Positions 23,275 to 35,783 of a stretch of DNA of 64,000 bases are shown here, piece after piece. Each line of letters opens with the position of its first letter. Position 1 is the stretch's first letter. Below the pieces are notes generated by a model. The model ran no database searches. It was given only the letters and a program-made list of their open reading frames with translations, and was not told the DNA's origin. A program made the position numbers and the translations under genes. Location of the stretch: contig NW_022985080.1 in NCBI RefSeq assembly GCF_010015585.1, positions 30,323 to 94,322 on the forward strand, given 5' to 3'. The stretch is from Eremomyces bilateralis CBS 781.70 (Eukaryota > Ascomycota > Dothideomycetes > Eremomycetales > Eremomycetaceae).

Positions 23275-25887
23275 TATGGGTACTTTACATTGTTTATTAA
23301 GCACCTATAGCGTACACATATCGTAGTTGGGCGTCAAAACACTGGACCATTTTGATACGTCCGTTGCCTATTTCAACATGAAAGAAACCTTCCTTACACC
23401 ACCCCTGAGATATCGTCAAGCTTGATCACCGCGAGCCAATCGACCACCTCGCACTAACAATCGCTCATGACTATCCAATAACACACAATTAACCATTGCT
23501 TGATCCAATACCTACGTACGTACACATTATATTCACTTATTCTCTCAGAATTCAATAATAGGGGGCAGTTGGCTGATGTCCTTCAGCTCCACCTTTCCGA
23601 AGTTTATCCATTGCCGCCTGGCATCTCCGCGGTGGTGAACTGGTGATACGTCGAAATTTAAGGACGTTTCACGACCTTAAGGTTCATGCTGTTCCGAGAC
23701 ACATCACCGACTGACGTCTTCCAAAGGTAATTCCTGTGATGGCTTCTTGAAAACGCATCATTTGGTCTAGCAAAAGTCGACGTGGCTGGCATGGTTGTCA
23801 CCACTGGACGCCAAGAAGCTGATCATGGTGAAAACCGGAGAGCGTCAACAAATGCGGTCGCATATCTGAATGTGTTTCTCCGGAACCGAATTTCTTGCTC
23901 CAACTACCTGCCTGGCTTCCCGATCCCACATAATGACCGGGATGGCGAAGTTCATCGTTCGATGATGGAGAGCTCTATTCTTGTCTCGCACAGTTTGATG
24001 GATGATGCTTGCATTGCATGCCACGATTCCCGCTGGCCGATCCATGGTCTTACCATTGGGGACATGGTCGGGAATGGGGCCGTCTTGCAGTATCATGAAG
24101 CTATCCTTTCCATCTCAGTGCTGTCATCGCTTTAGTCGATCGAGACAACAGTTGTCCATCGTCTAATTAGAAAGACCACGGTTGGCTCCAGCTGGTCACG
24201 ACAGCCACTGACAGGCCCAGGCCGGGTGGGTCCTCACACCTCCCCAAGCTGGGTATTACTTGTCAGAGTCCGATGGACTATGTGTCTTGCCGGCGAAATA
24301 TACCAGATTTCGAACCGGATGAACGCCTGAACCAGCCAAATTGATGGGGCGAGGTTTGCACTTGTAGGTTTGATTTGATGAGTTTGGCTCGGCTGACGGC
24401 GACTGCAATTTGAGGCTCTCTCAGATATATTGCACCCCTAGTCCGTATGCCCTGTCTCCATATATTGCTCTCGAGTTCTTTCTTTAGGCCTTGGCCTACC
24501 TACTATGTATTAGATGGTACTTTATTTAAAGTTCGAATGTATTTTGTACACGTGCTAACTACATGGTCAGGGAGAAAGGAGTCGGTTCTGGTAGGTATGG
24601 TATGCTTGTGGATGAAACATACGGAGTATCGGAGTATCCAAGAACCCAGACGCGTCCACCAGTGGCAAGACATCAGTACGTGTACATGCATGTAGCATTG
24701 CAATATCTCAACTAACCTTTAATTAACAGGATTTAAGAAAGCCTCGTTTAGCCATTGGAGTCTGCCCTATTTCCTATCCGGACAAGAATATGCAATGCAG
24801 GGTTTGTCTCGGGTGCGAGTACCGCATCAACCATCATCCCTACCTGTAATCAACCGATATTCAGGGACAGGCACGAAGACAAGGCGATGTCTGCTAAGGA
24901 TCCACGTCTCGCAAACCTGATACATTATTCCGAGCTGCTGCACCAAGGACAGTCGCGCATGGAGGCGCCGCCACTCGATCAGCCGGACAGGTCGGGTCCT
25001 CCTTGTATGCCGTCCTGCAGTGAGCCTTAACTCCAGTGTTCTGCTCTTACTTGCAAGTTGCGACGTCCTCTTCCTCCGCATCGTCACCACATTCATTCTC
25101 TCGCTTTATCCTGCAGTGAATCTGTCAAGGAGGGCATTTCAGTGGACAATCTTGTGTCTATCAGCCAGTAGCACGCCAAGTTCTACTCTACTGGCTGTTG
25201 ATTCCGAGAAACGGTTGAGAGGTATGAATCAGTGAAGTCCTTCTTATTATCTGCATCCATCCTCGTCCACATTCCATCCTCAATTCTCCAGTCTCCACAA
25301 CAACCCAATGCTCATTTCTCCGCATCCACGCCTTCACTAATTGACATCTGGCATTGCAGATCCGATCGAATTCGTCGTTGACGCCACGGTCTTTATCACC
25401 AGTATGTTTGTATTCCTTCATTGGCCAGTTTCGGTGCTTCTGGTTCTAGAACCTTTGCTGTTATCCTTTACCTCCTCCCCTCTATACACCTTAAATCTTT
25501 ATCATCCAAAGCACTGCTTCAGAGTCTCAATTCAACTGCGAGTCTCCAATATTCTCTATCGCAGAGTATCGAGATTATTAGCTGCCAGTGTGGCATGGAC
25601 ATGTAGACTGGGCTTTCACCTTCCTGTCTTATTGTATCCCCCCCTTTTGTCAACCTCGTGATCTTCTGATCGTCTGGTTGACTTACTACACCGCCGCAGC
25701 ACATAGCAGCGCCTTTCTCCGCTGTGCGCCCAACTAGCCTTCGGCGCCGTCCAGTCACCGTAACCCACTCTCATTTGTGGCCAACACTCTGTTGTAGAAG
25801 CAAACTAACACTGGGGGGCGATAGTCACGGTGTCTACCATATCAGTCATTTAGCTTTTCCTACCGTCACTCGCTAGCAGCTTCTAAG
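23275..25887. other. long intergenic region between nup159 and the GH17 gene
   Basis: No convincing coding gene. Frames at 23782-24135 and 24447-24695 lack domains. From 24.7 to 25.6 kb there are several good splice signals. An acceptor CTAAC...AACAG ends at about 24730, a GTATGA donor is at 25222 paired with a CACTAAT...GCAG acceptor at 25359, and a GTATGT donor is at about 25402. This suggests a spliced non-coding transcript or a leader of the GH17 gene. The open frame there has no ATG. Confidence 0.35.
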
Positions 25888-27164
25888 ATGAAGCCTTCCA
25901 ACCTCCTCGCTGGGGCATCCACACTCATTACAGTGACTTCGGCTCTGGCTATCGGCCAGAATCATCATGGCGGTAAGTTGATATGCCCTTTGCGCATATC
26001 AACCTTTGCTAATGCCAATTAGTCCATAGGAAGATACACGACAAGCGTGACACTGTCACGATATTGGACGTGGTAACTTCAACGGCTGCCGAGAAGGTCA
26101 CTGTTATTCACGATCAATTCGGGAATGTTCTGGCAACCCATTTCCCAGTCGTGCCCGAGATGAACGAGGCCCTCAACCCCGAACTTGCCGATGCTGCTGT
26201 TAATGTTGCACCCGATCCTACGATCACATCAGTGGTCGCAGTCGAGACTGCAGTCAATGTTGCTGTGCCTGTTCCTTCACCGAAACCGGCACCTTCTCCG
26301 GAACCATCTCCTGCGCCTGCGCCAGCTGCCGCTGCCGTTCCTGCTGGGGACGGGCTAATCTCATCTGGTCGTGGCATCAGTTGGAACCCTTGGGTTGGGA
26401 CAGAAGGCGCTGCAACATGCAAGACTCAAGAACAAATCAACGCCGAGGTGGCCGAGCTCCGACATTTCAGCTATATCCGTCTGTACAGCACCGAGTGCCA
26501 GCAAATCGCAAAGATTCTCGAGGCCGGGTGGGATCGCAAGCTCATTCTCGGCGTCTGGAACCTTGACGAGGGATTTAACGAGGACCTTAGGAGGATCACC
26601 AGCACTGTGACGGGGTCGAAGCAAGGATGGAGCCAAATCATGGCGGTCACCATTGGCAATGAAGACCATGTCCGTGGGGACCATGCATCCGCTCCTGGTA
26701 AAGTCATCGATCGCCTGAGTGCTGCCCGAGGCGTGTTACGCGCAGCCGGGTACACTGGACCGGTTGCACATGTTGAGAACGAAGCCGGATTCGCTGTCCC
26801 GGGTGGTATTGACACCTGCCTCCAAAGTGACTTTGTTGCCCTTAATGCGCACGCGTTTTTCGATCCGAATTCGTCGGCGGAGAATGCAGGACAGGCCGTC
26901 CAGAACGCCGTGAACCGAATTAAGAAGCACTGTGGCGGCAAGCAGGTCATTGTGATGGAATCGGGTTGGCCCCATAGCGGCACCGCGAATGGACTGGCTA
27001 TTCCTTCCCCTGAGGAACAAGGCAAAGCCATCCGGTCTCTGAAGAGTACGTTCCAGACGGACATCGTGTTGTTTTCGTCCCACGATGATGCTTGGAAGAG
27101 GGACTTCTCGGGTTCCTACGGTGCAGAGAAGTTCTGGGGTATCTTGGGCATGGGCGAAGCCTAA
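25888..27164 (+). CDS. secreted GH17 beta-1,3-glucanase/glucanosyltransferase (Scw-type cell-wall protein)
   Basis: Predicted cell-wall beta-1,3-glucan-modifying enzyme of family GH17, 408 residues, exons 25888-25972 and 26023-27164, with a 50-base intron. Exon 1 encodes a signal peptide (MKPSNLLAGAS...SALA). A Lys-Arg site (HDKR) about 36 residues in could be a Kex2 cut, as in yeast Scw proteins. A Val/Thr-rich domain is followed by a Pro/Ala/Ser linker (about 108-137), then the (beta/alpha)8 catalytic domain from ISWNPWVG. The acid/base is Glu242 (TIGNED) and the nucleophile Glu341 (VMESGWP). There is no GPI signal, so it is probably soluble or covalently linked in the wall. Exact subfamily and whether it hydrolyses or transfers glucan are not readable from sequence. 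Confidence 0.92.
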
Positions 27165-27642
27165 ATGTGCGGTCCGTTACCCGAGCCCAGATGTTGGGGT
27201 TTCGTGTCTGGAATACACATGAACCACAAACACACGATGATCATGACCTTTTCCCCCCTTCTTATCGCCTTCAGCTGCAATTCATGTACGATATTAAGCG
27301 GCTGGACATCCATAGCGTTGAAATCTTGTCTACTGTTCATATTATCACACAGATGGGAGAGGATCACACACAGAATTCAAAAGCCAAGGTCTTCTGTTCA
27401 CAGCCTTAATCCATTCCTATCTTGTGTGACGCATTCCACATCACAAAGCACCCCTAGCGGTATCGTGTAAGGTCTAGAAAGTTCTGTAAGAAACCGTTGG
27501 AGAAGAGCAGAGTTGGAGGAGTAAAATATTCCAAATCACACTCCTGTATGAAGCGGCTTGTAGGCAAGATATCCGCAATATTAAGCGCAGGAGCGGGTGC
27601 ATATGGTTGGGTATAAATATCATCTAACCGCTTGACATTGTG
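27165..27642. other. convergent intergenic region (GH17 and prp16 3' ends)
   Basis: 478 bases between two stop codons that face each other; it holds the 3' untranslated regions of both genes. I see no gene. Confidence 0.5.
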
Positions 27643-30621
27643 TTAGAAGCCTCTCCCAAACTTTGACCTCACTGGTTTCCTCACTACTCCGCCGGCCTGC
27701 ACACTGACTTTCGTCTCCACAGCCATCGACTTCTTCACGGCCGCTTTGCTTCTATTCATTTCTTCTTGTATCTTCTTCTCCTCCCGTTCCCGGTCTTCCG
27801 CCATCTTTGCCTCCAACTCCGCCTTTCGGTTGAACTCCATCTCCGTCACCCGCTTATCCCGCGCGGAGTACCCTTTCTCTTTGATGGAGTAAAACACGCC
27901 ACCGAGGTCGGCTAGCCAATGCGGATCCACCGCCGTGACGCAGGACATGTACTCCTTCGACGTGAGGATCAGCTCGTGGTAGATGACGTAGTCGGGGAGG
28001 TAGCCGAGACCGTACAGGGCGCTAGTCGGGTGCAGTTGGACGGTGATGCTGGTGCGAAGATTGACATACTCGCCGATGCCTTTGACTTTGGCGGCCTGGT
28101 GGTAGTAGCCTGAGCAAATGCACTTGCGGATGATATCCCAGTCCGTCCCGCAGCTGACGAGTTCCATTTTCTGCAGCTGCATGATGTCTTGGATCTGCTG
28201 GCGGATCTCTTTGGCGCGACGCAGCGCTTTGGGATGTAAGAAGTGCTTGATGCACCATCCGTCCGAATAGCCATTCATTCGCCATTGGCTATAGACGTGC
28301 AAGAGCGTCAGGTGGTCGGATTCCGGGACGAAAAACTTCTCCCGGGCGGCGTCGGATTCTTCCTGGCGCTCTTTCGGGCGGTAGAAGACGCTTGGGACCG
28401 AGAGCATGGAAACGATGGTAAGAACCTCTTCGCTGCAGCCGTACTCCCGAGCAGTGATGATGAGTTTTGCTAGGGACGGGTCCATAGGAAAGGCGGTCAT
28501 TTTTCGGCCAAGCTCAGTTAGCTCTCCGAGGTTGTCGATTGCTCCAAGAGCCCAAAGGTCGAAGAGCGATGTCGTGATCGTATCCTGAGGCGGTGGATCC
28601 ATGAAATCGAACTCCAGGAGATCTTTCACTCCGAGAGATTTCAATAACAGCACGGTATTCGCGAGGTTGGTCCGCTGGATCTCGGGGATGGTTTGTATAT
28701 ACATCTCGTCTCTGAACGCTCGCTCAGTATAAAGATGGAAGCATTTTCCCGGTCCGGTTCGACCAGCACGACCAGAACGCTGCTGTGCATTGGCTTGCGA
28801 TATAGGCGTGATCTGCAGCGTATCCATACCCATCTTTGGGTTGTACACTTTGAGCTTCGAGTACCCACCGTCCACCACGTACATAATGCCGTCCACCGTC
28901 AGACTTGTCTCTGCAATATTGGTCGCGACAATGACTTTTCGGACGCCAGGTGCTGCCCGGTCAAAGATCTTCGCCTGCAAGTCGGCTGGCATCTGGCTGT
29001 AAATAGGGAGAATGCTCAACTTTGACGGGTTATTGAGCAACTTGAGGCGCTCTCCGATCAGTTCACAGGTGATCTCGATGTCCTCCTGGCCAGTCATGAA
29101 GACAAGGATATCGCCTGCGTCCTGGGATACATGGATTGCCAGTACTTGTTTGACAGCGCTGTCCACGTAGTCTTCGCATGGGGATCGAGAATACTGCACG
29201 TCGACAGGGAACGTTCGTCCGGGGATGAAGAACTCGGGGGCGCCTCCGAAAAATCGAGAAAATCGCTCCGCATTCATAGTTGCCGACGTCACGATCAATT
29301 TCAGGTCTCTTCGCCGAGCTAAGACCTTCTTAATAAGCCCCATTAAGACGTCAGTATTCAGCGCACGCTCATGGGCTTCGTCCATGATAATGACCGAATA
29401 CCTATCCAAATCGGCCTCGACTAGCGACTCCCGTAGCAAGACGCCGTCTGTCATGTACTTAATAACTGTGTTCTTGCTCGTACAGTCCTCGAATCGGATA
29501 GCGTAGCCCACTAAACCGCCCAATTTGACATCCATCTCTTCACTCACACGTTTAGCCACGCTCATGGCTGCAACACGCCGTGGTTGGGTGCATCCAATCA
29601 TGCCAAACTTGCCGTATCCGTCTTCGTGGAGAAATTGCGTCAATTGCGTCGTTTTGCCTGAGCCGGTCTGGCCGACCACGATGATAACCTGATTGTCCCG
29701 GACCACTCTCAATAGCTCTTCTCGAACCGCAAAGGCAGGCAGGTACTGCCGCTGTTCTTGGAGCGTCTTACTCCGACTGAACGTGCTCTGTCCTTCGCTT
29801 TGCTTCAAATGCTCGGCAAATTTGCTCCCTCCGTTCTTTTCCGCGTCCTCGCCTGGGACGGCAGCGGCACTGTCGCCTTCGTCGTCTTTGACGCCCATCA
29901 GGTTCCCGAGCGCCGTGCCCTTCACATTGGTCGCCTCTTGGGCCTGCTTCTGCCGTTCTTTTTGTTGCCTCCGCTCTTTGACCACGCGACTACCCTTCCG
30001 ACTGAAGACCGCCATGTCACTCTGCGGGTCTCGGATTGCTGGCACGGGGTCCAGCTGCTTCGTGAACACCGTCCGACCATCGAGAAACGGTGGGCGCAGA
30101 TCATGTACTAGGATGTGTACCCGCGTTCCTTCGTCATCTTCCTCAAAGTCGTGATCGAAATGCCTTCGTTGCGCGACTCCGCTCGTCAACATTCGATTCG
30201 CCTCCCACGCATCGTTGTCCTTGTTCCGCTGCACCTGTCTGGCATTTAGCCGGGTGTTCTGCTTGCGTTCCACCAAAGCAGCCTCGCGCTGCTGCTCCTT
30301 CCATGTGCTGTCGGCTGCTCCAAACGGGTTATGCGTCTCGTCGCCAAGAGCATGGCCGTTCTCTTCACCGCCATACCAGTCGCGGTCGAGCGCGTTGGTT
30401 TCTTCTTCCGCAATGTACGGTTCCGGGCCGTCGAATTCGGACTGGCGAGGAGTTGCGCTACCATGGCGGGAAGGTTGGGGGGTGCGTGAACGGGATGATG
30501 GCCTGCTTTCACGCTTGCGAAACCGTGCTGCGAGAGACGGGCGGAGCTCATCGTCGTCTCGATGTGAAGGGGGAGGGGAATTCAATCTGCGCCGCTTGGG
30601 GCTCTGTCCACGGCTACTCAT
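27643..30621 (-). CDS. prp16: DEAH-box pre-mRNA splicing helicase Prp16
   Basis: Spliceosomal DEAH ATPase that remodels the spliceosome after the first catalytic step and proofreads splicing (yeast Prp16, human DHX38). 992 residues, one exon. The start at 30621 ([13 protein letters not shown]) is chosen because the longer open frame upstream has no domain and begins beyond the transcript-like leader. The N-terminal 270 residues are Arg/Ser/charged. Helicase motifs are [10 protein letters not shown] (about 318-327), [12 protein letters not shown] (about 414), SATMNAERF, and [14 protein letters not shown]. These are followed by the ratchet (HA2) domain and an OB fold containing [16 protein letters not shown]. 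The C-terminus is Lys/Glu-rich. It shares a short promoter with pwp1 on the other strand. Confidence 0.96.
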   Translation of the reverse strand: MSSRGQSPKRRRLNSPPPSHRDDDELRPSLAARFRKRESRPSSRSRTPQPSRHGSATPRQSEFDGPEPYIAEEETNALDRDWYGGEENGHALGDETHNPFGAADSTWKEQQREAALVERKQNTRLNARQVQRNKDNDAWEANRMLTSGVAQRRHFDHDFEEDDEGTRVHILVHDLRPPFLDGRTVFTKQLDPVPAIRDPQSDMAVFSRKGSRVVKERRQQKERQKQAQEATNVKGTALGNLMGVKDDEGDSAAAVPGEDAEKNGGSKFAEHLKQSEGQSTFSRSKTLQEQRQYLPAFAVREELLRVVRDNQVIIVVGQTGSGKTTQLTQFLHEDGYGKFGMIGCTQPRRVAAMSVAKRVSEEMDVKLGGLVGYAIRFEDCTSKNTVIKYMTDGVLLRESLVEADLDRYSVIIMDEAHERALNTDVLMGLIKKVLARRRDLKLIVTSATMNAERFSRFFGGAPEFFIPGRTFPVDVQYSRSPCEDYVDSAVKQVLAIHVSQDAGDILVFMTGQEDIEITCELIGERLKLLNNPSKLSILPIYSQMPADLQAKIFDRAAPGVRKVIVATNIAETSLTVDGIMYVVDGGYSKLKVYNPKMGMDTLQITPISQANAQQRSGRAGRTGPGKCFHLYTERAFRDEMYIQTIPEIQRTNLANTVLLLKSLGVKDLLEFDFMDPPPQDTITTSLFDLWALGAIDNLGELTELGRKMTAFPMDPSLAKLIITAREYGCSEEVLTIVSMLSVPSVFYRPKERQEESDAAREKFFVPESDHLTLLHVYSQWRMNGYSDGWCIKHFLHPKALRRAKEIRQQIQDIMQLQKMELVSCGTDWDIIRKCICSGYYHQAAKVKGIGEYVNLRTSITVQLHPTSALYGLGYLPDYVIYHELILTSKEYMSCVTAVDPHWLADLGGVFYSIKEKGYSARDKRVTEMEFNRKAELEAKMAEDREREEKKIQEEMNRSKAAVKKSMAVETKVSVQAGGVVRKPVRSKFGRGF

Positions 30622-30927
30622 GGTAGAGGATGCAAAGAATTCTGATCGCACGCTATCGTTGTAATGTATGGGATTGTGAATGTGAATTTTGCCTTCAACG
30701 TACAGAATAGAACCTGGAGGTTGGAGGTTGGAGGTTCGTTGTCGCTGATCAGATCTCGAATCTGGTATAAGGTCAGCCACAGCGCCACACCAAATCGTCA
30801 GGGTTCGCCGCACATTTCGAACTGGTCTGTGCACTTCGACTCTGATATCTTTTTATCTTAAAATTTCCTGACCGCGAGAATTTCAGAGAAGAAGTAGAGA
30901 GGTAACAGTCTCTGCAAATCCGAGAAA
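30622..30927. promoter_or_regulatory. short divergent promoter of prp16 and pwp1
   Basis: 306 bases between two start codons facing apart. Two RNA-metabolism housekeeping genes share it, which permits co-regulation. It contains a repeated GGAGGTT(GGAGGTT) stretch near 30716-30735. No coding frame is convincing. Confidence 0.6.
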
Positions 30928-32644
30928 ATGTCTATGATCACTGCGGCGACGTGGGTTCCGCGAGGAAGAGCCGCCCAATTCCCGCAGAAGTTCGAAATCT
31001 CGGAGGAGGAGTACGACCGCATCGGAGAGCTTGCGGATCTCCGTCTGCAGGATGCGCGGGACGATTTAGAGGAGGCCAAAGCTGGGGATGCAAATGAAGA
31101 AGAGGCGGAAGAAGAGGTGGAAAATCAGGAGCCGACGGGTGATGCAGGCACATCGACAAAAGCAAGGTACATTTGCGGCCTGAGATCCGACAGTCTGAAC
31201 AGCCTAACTAATTATCGCACAGTGAAGGGGACGATGACCTCAAGGAGTACAACTTGGAGCATTACGATGACGAACCAGACGGAGCAGGCGATACGATGGC
31301 TATGTTTGGGAACGTCAAAACACTTGCTTTCCACGAGTCGAACGAGGAGGATCCGTACATCACCATCAAAGACGAGGATGACCACGACGATGAGCGGGAG
31401 GAGTTACAGATTCTTCCGAGCGACAATCTCCTGCTAGCGGCACGAATAGAGGATGATATGGCTCATCTCGAGGTGTATATCTACGAAGACGAGGCGGACA
31501 ATCTATACGTCCACCACGACCTCATGCTGCCGGATATCCCCTTGGCGGTCGAATGGATCAACTACAGGCCTGGCGGCCAAACTGAGAACCCGAATGCTGG
31601 ACGAAGCTTTGTGGCAGTGAGTACGATGGGACCGGATATCGAGCTGTGGGACCTCGACGTAGTCGATGCGATGCTCCCGGACGTAGTCCTCGGCAAAGGA
31701 AAAGAAGACGAGACAACAAAACCGTCGAAGAAGAAGAAGAAGCGACCCAAGCTGTCGAACGACGAATACCACGTCGATGCCGTCCTCTCCCTCGCTTCGA
31801 ATCGCAGTCATCCGAATCTACTCGCCTCCGCCTCCGCAGATCAGACCATCAAGCTGTGGGATCTGAACACGAACACGTGCGCCAAGTCGTATTCATACCA
31901 TACCGACAAAGTCTGCTCAGTGGCATGGCATCCGAAAGAGCCGACCGTGCTGCTTTCCGGGAGCTACGATCGGACAGTCGTCGCGGCCGACATGCGCGCC
32001 CCTGAAGCCAAAGCGCCGCGATGGAAGGTGGAAAGCGACGTCGAGAACGTGCGATGGGACCCGCACTCCGACAGCCATTTCTACGTAAGCATCCACTATT
32101 GACCACTCCTGTCCCGTATACTAACACCGACTAGGTCACCACTGAAAACGGCCTGGTGCATTACCACGACATCCGCTCCGCCCCAACCGAAACCACCTCG
32201 CTCTCCCCCTCCGTCTGGAGCCTCCAAGCCCACGACTCCTCCGTCTCCTCCTTCGACATCAACCCCATCATCCCCGGATTCCTCGCCACCGGCTCCACCG
32301 ACAAGCAGGTCAAACTCTGGAACGTCACGTCGGCCGGGCCGAGCATGGTCGTCTCGCGGGATCTCGGCGTGGGCCGCGTGTTCGTCACGAGCTTCGCGCC
32401 CGATCAGGAGGTCGGGTTCCGGTTGGCGGTCGCGGGGAGCAAAGGGTCGGTGCAGGTGTGGGATACGTCGACGAATGCGGCGGTGCGGAGGAATTTTGCG
32501 GGCAGAGTGGCTGGTATGGGAGACGGGAGTGAGGAGGTTAAGGAGAGGATGGTGGGGAGGAATGATGTGGATGAGGAGGACTCCGATGACGAGAGGGATG
32601 ATCCTAACGGCGGATCGGATGGGTACGAGGATATGTCGGAGTGA
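30928..32644 (+). CDS. pwp1: WD-repeat ribosome-biogenesis protein Pwp1
   Basis: Nucleolar WD40 protein needed for 60S subunit maturation (yeast Pwp1), 536 residues, exons 30928-31166, 31223-32084 and 32135-32644. Introns are 56 and 50 bases with GTACAT and GTAAGC donors. The N-terminus MITAATWVPRGRAAQFPQKF is the conserved family opening. An acidic stretch is at about 45-75, a Lys-rich nuclear-localisation-like run (KPSKKKKKRPKLS) at about 240-250. The WD repeats are seen as HPNLLASASADQTIKLWDL, PTVLLSGSYDRTVVAADMR and PGFLATGSTDKQVKLWNV. The C-terminal tail is acidic (DEEDSDDERDD). The in-frame ATG at 30934 is an alternative start two codons in. Confidence 0.95.
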
Positions 32645-35600
32645 ATATTGTAACAACATTTCGGTCTCGCCGGCACCGATGAAGCCATGGACCAGACCAG
32701 AGGCCCAAATCCCGGACCCTCTTGGCTACATTATTCAATGTCGAATTGTCGATGTGTGTCGTCAGGTGCACGGAACCCCCCTCCCCCTCCGGACGTCATA
32801 ATCTTGGCCCTTGGGTTTGTCAAGGTGAATGGGTCACTTCAGGTTAAAATTAGATCGGCATCAATATATCCGTATTGCGCAAGTGGGGGTTGAGCCTCAA
32901 AGATTGGCAATTTGGCAAGCCGGTTTGTTCGTCACTTGATGATAATAATGGAAGCACTTAAATTACCGTCTCTCGATGTCCTGGAAATCAGTGTATGTAT
33001 CACCCTGCCCTTGTGCATGGGAGAGGTGAGCGGAGATTAGGTCATTTCCTGTTTTCAGGTCCTATATGTAAATTGCGAGTTTAGGAGCCTCTCCTCTCCA
33101 AGGGGCGGGATGAGAGTAATTGCTCCTGGGTCCTGGCCTGGTATTGTCGTACGAAAGCAATAGATACTCATTGTCCTGCATTGAGCAGAAAAAGGAAACA
33201 CAACATTGAGGCTGTCACCATGTTGTGTCACCAGAACGCGAACATGTGGAACACTGTTGCTGGCGACTGGGCAGAGTAAGATTGCTATGGACTCGCAAAT
33301 TTGGAAACGAGGAGATTGGAGGATCTGGTTCATGACAAGGACGATAAGAGGATGCCACGTCATAGATTCATCGCGGACATCACGGGGCTAACTGCAGACT
33401 GAAATCACTGAATTGACAATGATGTTTTCAGAAACAAAAAAGGCGAAAAAGAAGTTTCATATGTAGGTCTGGTATATCTCGGTGCCTACCGTATTTAATG
33501 ATACACATCGACCGAAATGAGCCCCGGCGGCACAGCATATGACAGCCAGCCTGCTTCGTCTTGCAAGTTGGGGAAGCATTGAGGTTTGTGAAGTCATGTA
33601 CTACTGCTGCCAAATCAGTTCCTGCAGTGTCTACCACATACATACAGCAAACAATGTGGATTGTGGACACGACAGAGTGACAGGAGGGAGGATGCATGCA
33701 ATCATTGGACAAAGAAAGGCATGTGGATCCCAAGAAGCCTCCCTGTTTCTGAATGCAGTCCAATGCAGGAACCATCTTGAAAATCAAGGACACAGCAAGA
33801 AAAATCGAGGAGGGTGTCATAATATTTATCGTTTATTCAACATGAATTTCAGTTCCATCTACAAAGTTGACACGATATACCAGGACCCTTGACTCCCACC
33901 AACCGCACCAGGAAGGAAGGAAGCTGGAAGGAATCCCCAGGCATCAAGATGAAACGACGTTTCTCCGGCGGCCCGATGGCTCTTGCCGTTTTCTGTCTGG
34001 TGCGGACGGGGACGGCGGTTAACCGGGGTCCCAGGCAGATCCCTGTCTTCATCGTGGCGAATGAAAAGGCATTTTAAGGCTTGTCGATGCGCACGGACGG
34101 AGTCGAGCGGGTCCCAGACCCCAGAGTAAAAGTGTTCCTGGCAGGAGGCGAGGACCGTTCCTAGTGGCTGGGACCTTTCGCGTGGACACCGGCTTGAAAC
34201 CACTGACCCGTCCAGTCTTTGACTTTCTCCCTTAGTTGCGCTCACGAGTCACGGACTCATGGTACAGTATTTCATATTAGCGTTTGCCCCCGCACAAAAC
34301 CCTTGGATACATGGCACACAGCTCACATGTGGTCCATGGTGAATTCACCCATCGCCCCAATCGGATTGTCGGATGTCGGGGCGGGCGATGTCGATTCCGT
34401 CCTGTTACACACTGTAATTACTGCATCGCCTTGAATACAGCCTTCACAGTTCACACTACCTGCCTGGGCTGCAATAATTATGCACGAGACATGTGTCCTG
34501 CCAACGTTGGCCTGGGTCATGCACATGCGCATCATCAGATGGGTGAGGACTGCCGTCCCACAGTCCGACTGTTCCTGAAAGTGCTGATATCGAGGACTTC
34601 AACCATTTATGAAGGTTGAAGGCATGTCCGCTTTGCGTTTACGCTAATATAATCGCTTTGTCGCTCACTCGATTTGCCCGGCAGCTAATCATGAATTATG
34701 GACTCATACATGGCATGTTGGCCGTTGGGGAGCATTTTGGGGGGATTGGCGTGTTGCGTGAAAGCGATCGTCGTTTGTATCAGAGTGTCCGGCATCAGAA
34801 GCCAGGGAAGGGATAGTATCGTGGCGCTATTGGTTGAATCCGTTGCCTCCCAGCAATCCATCCCACCTTTTTCGCGCTGGTTGATCCTCCACGCCTCCGT
34901 AGCCCGTCCTCTCTCCAGTCTCCTGCCTGCTGACCCTCCAGTCTGGTCTGCTCCCCTTCTCCAACGTGAAACTTTCTCTCTTTCTATTCCATACCACTGT
35001 TCATTCTTTGTTGGACTTTCGCGGGCTTCGGCGCATCAGTCGATAAACTTGCCTTTTTTTCCATTATACTTTGCGACCTGGTTGTTCGCTCATTACGACA
35101 GCTGGTCTCCCTTACCCTCCTTTGTTTGACACAAATTAACCCATCGACTTTCCTTCGGTTGACTCGTCAACCCCCGTTCCCTCCGCCTTGCATTTGGTCA
35201 CGGCATAACGTTTGTACTTTGTACTCATCCCCACGACGGATCAACAAAGCAGAGACTCGACTGTCTCGTTTGATAAACATCGCTTTCTTTCGGATTCATA
35301 AACGTGGTCCGATTGATTTGCCCCTCGAAATCCGAAAACCGAAATCGCGAACTGTACTTCCGCATCGCAAAGCGGAAACCCCTGTCATCGTGATCCTCCG
35401 AAGGCAACCGGATAGTGCCCAGCGCAGAGAGCCCCAACAGTCACAACCAATTTGACCTAGGTGTATGTGACTTATTGACCGTCTAAAAGGTCACGAGTGT
35501 CAAACTTGGACTCTAGCCCAAGGCCTCCATATTCACTCCGAAGAGGGCGTGCAATTTATTTGAGTGCTGCTCTTACCGTTGTCCAATTGTATCAAACAAG

Positions 35601-35783
35601 CAATCTACCTCAGATATTGCTTCCTGGTTCAACCCTGGTCCGACCTTGCGATCCCTCGAACCACGAGAACGTCAAGCTTTATCCAGAGCATTGACGTATA
35701 AACCGTCGTCACTTTCATTTCGAGCCCCGGATCTCGGCGTCCGCGTGTTGTCCCTCTTGGTTGATCGCAATCACATCGCCAAC
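32645..35783. other. long gene-poor intergenic stretch and leader of the next gene
   Basis: No frame has a recognisable domain. A 42-codon frame at 33949-34077 begins MKRRFSGGPMALAVFCL and is weakly signal-peptide-like, but there is no further support. From about 34,880 to 35,780 the plus strand is pyrimidine-rich (many CTTTC/CTCC tracts), typical of fungal promoters and long 5' leaders, so this part most likely belongs to the gene starting at 35784. Confidence 0.45.

Noticed and set aside
25020-25661. Joined frame with a hydrophobic N-terminus across a 138-base intron
   Set aside because: The frame has no ATG (it opens with GTG at 25020) and no domain; kept only as a possible spliced non-coding locus.
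33949-34077. 42-codon frame with a weak signal peptide (MKRRFSGGPMALAVFCL)
   Set aside because: It is very short, unsupported by repeats or splice sites, and its synonymous-site behaviour cannot be judged; chance is likelier.
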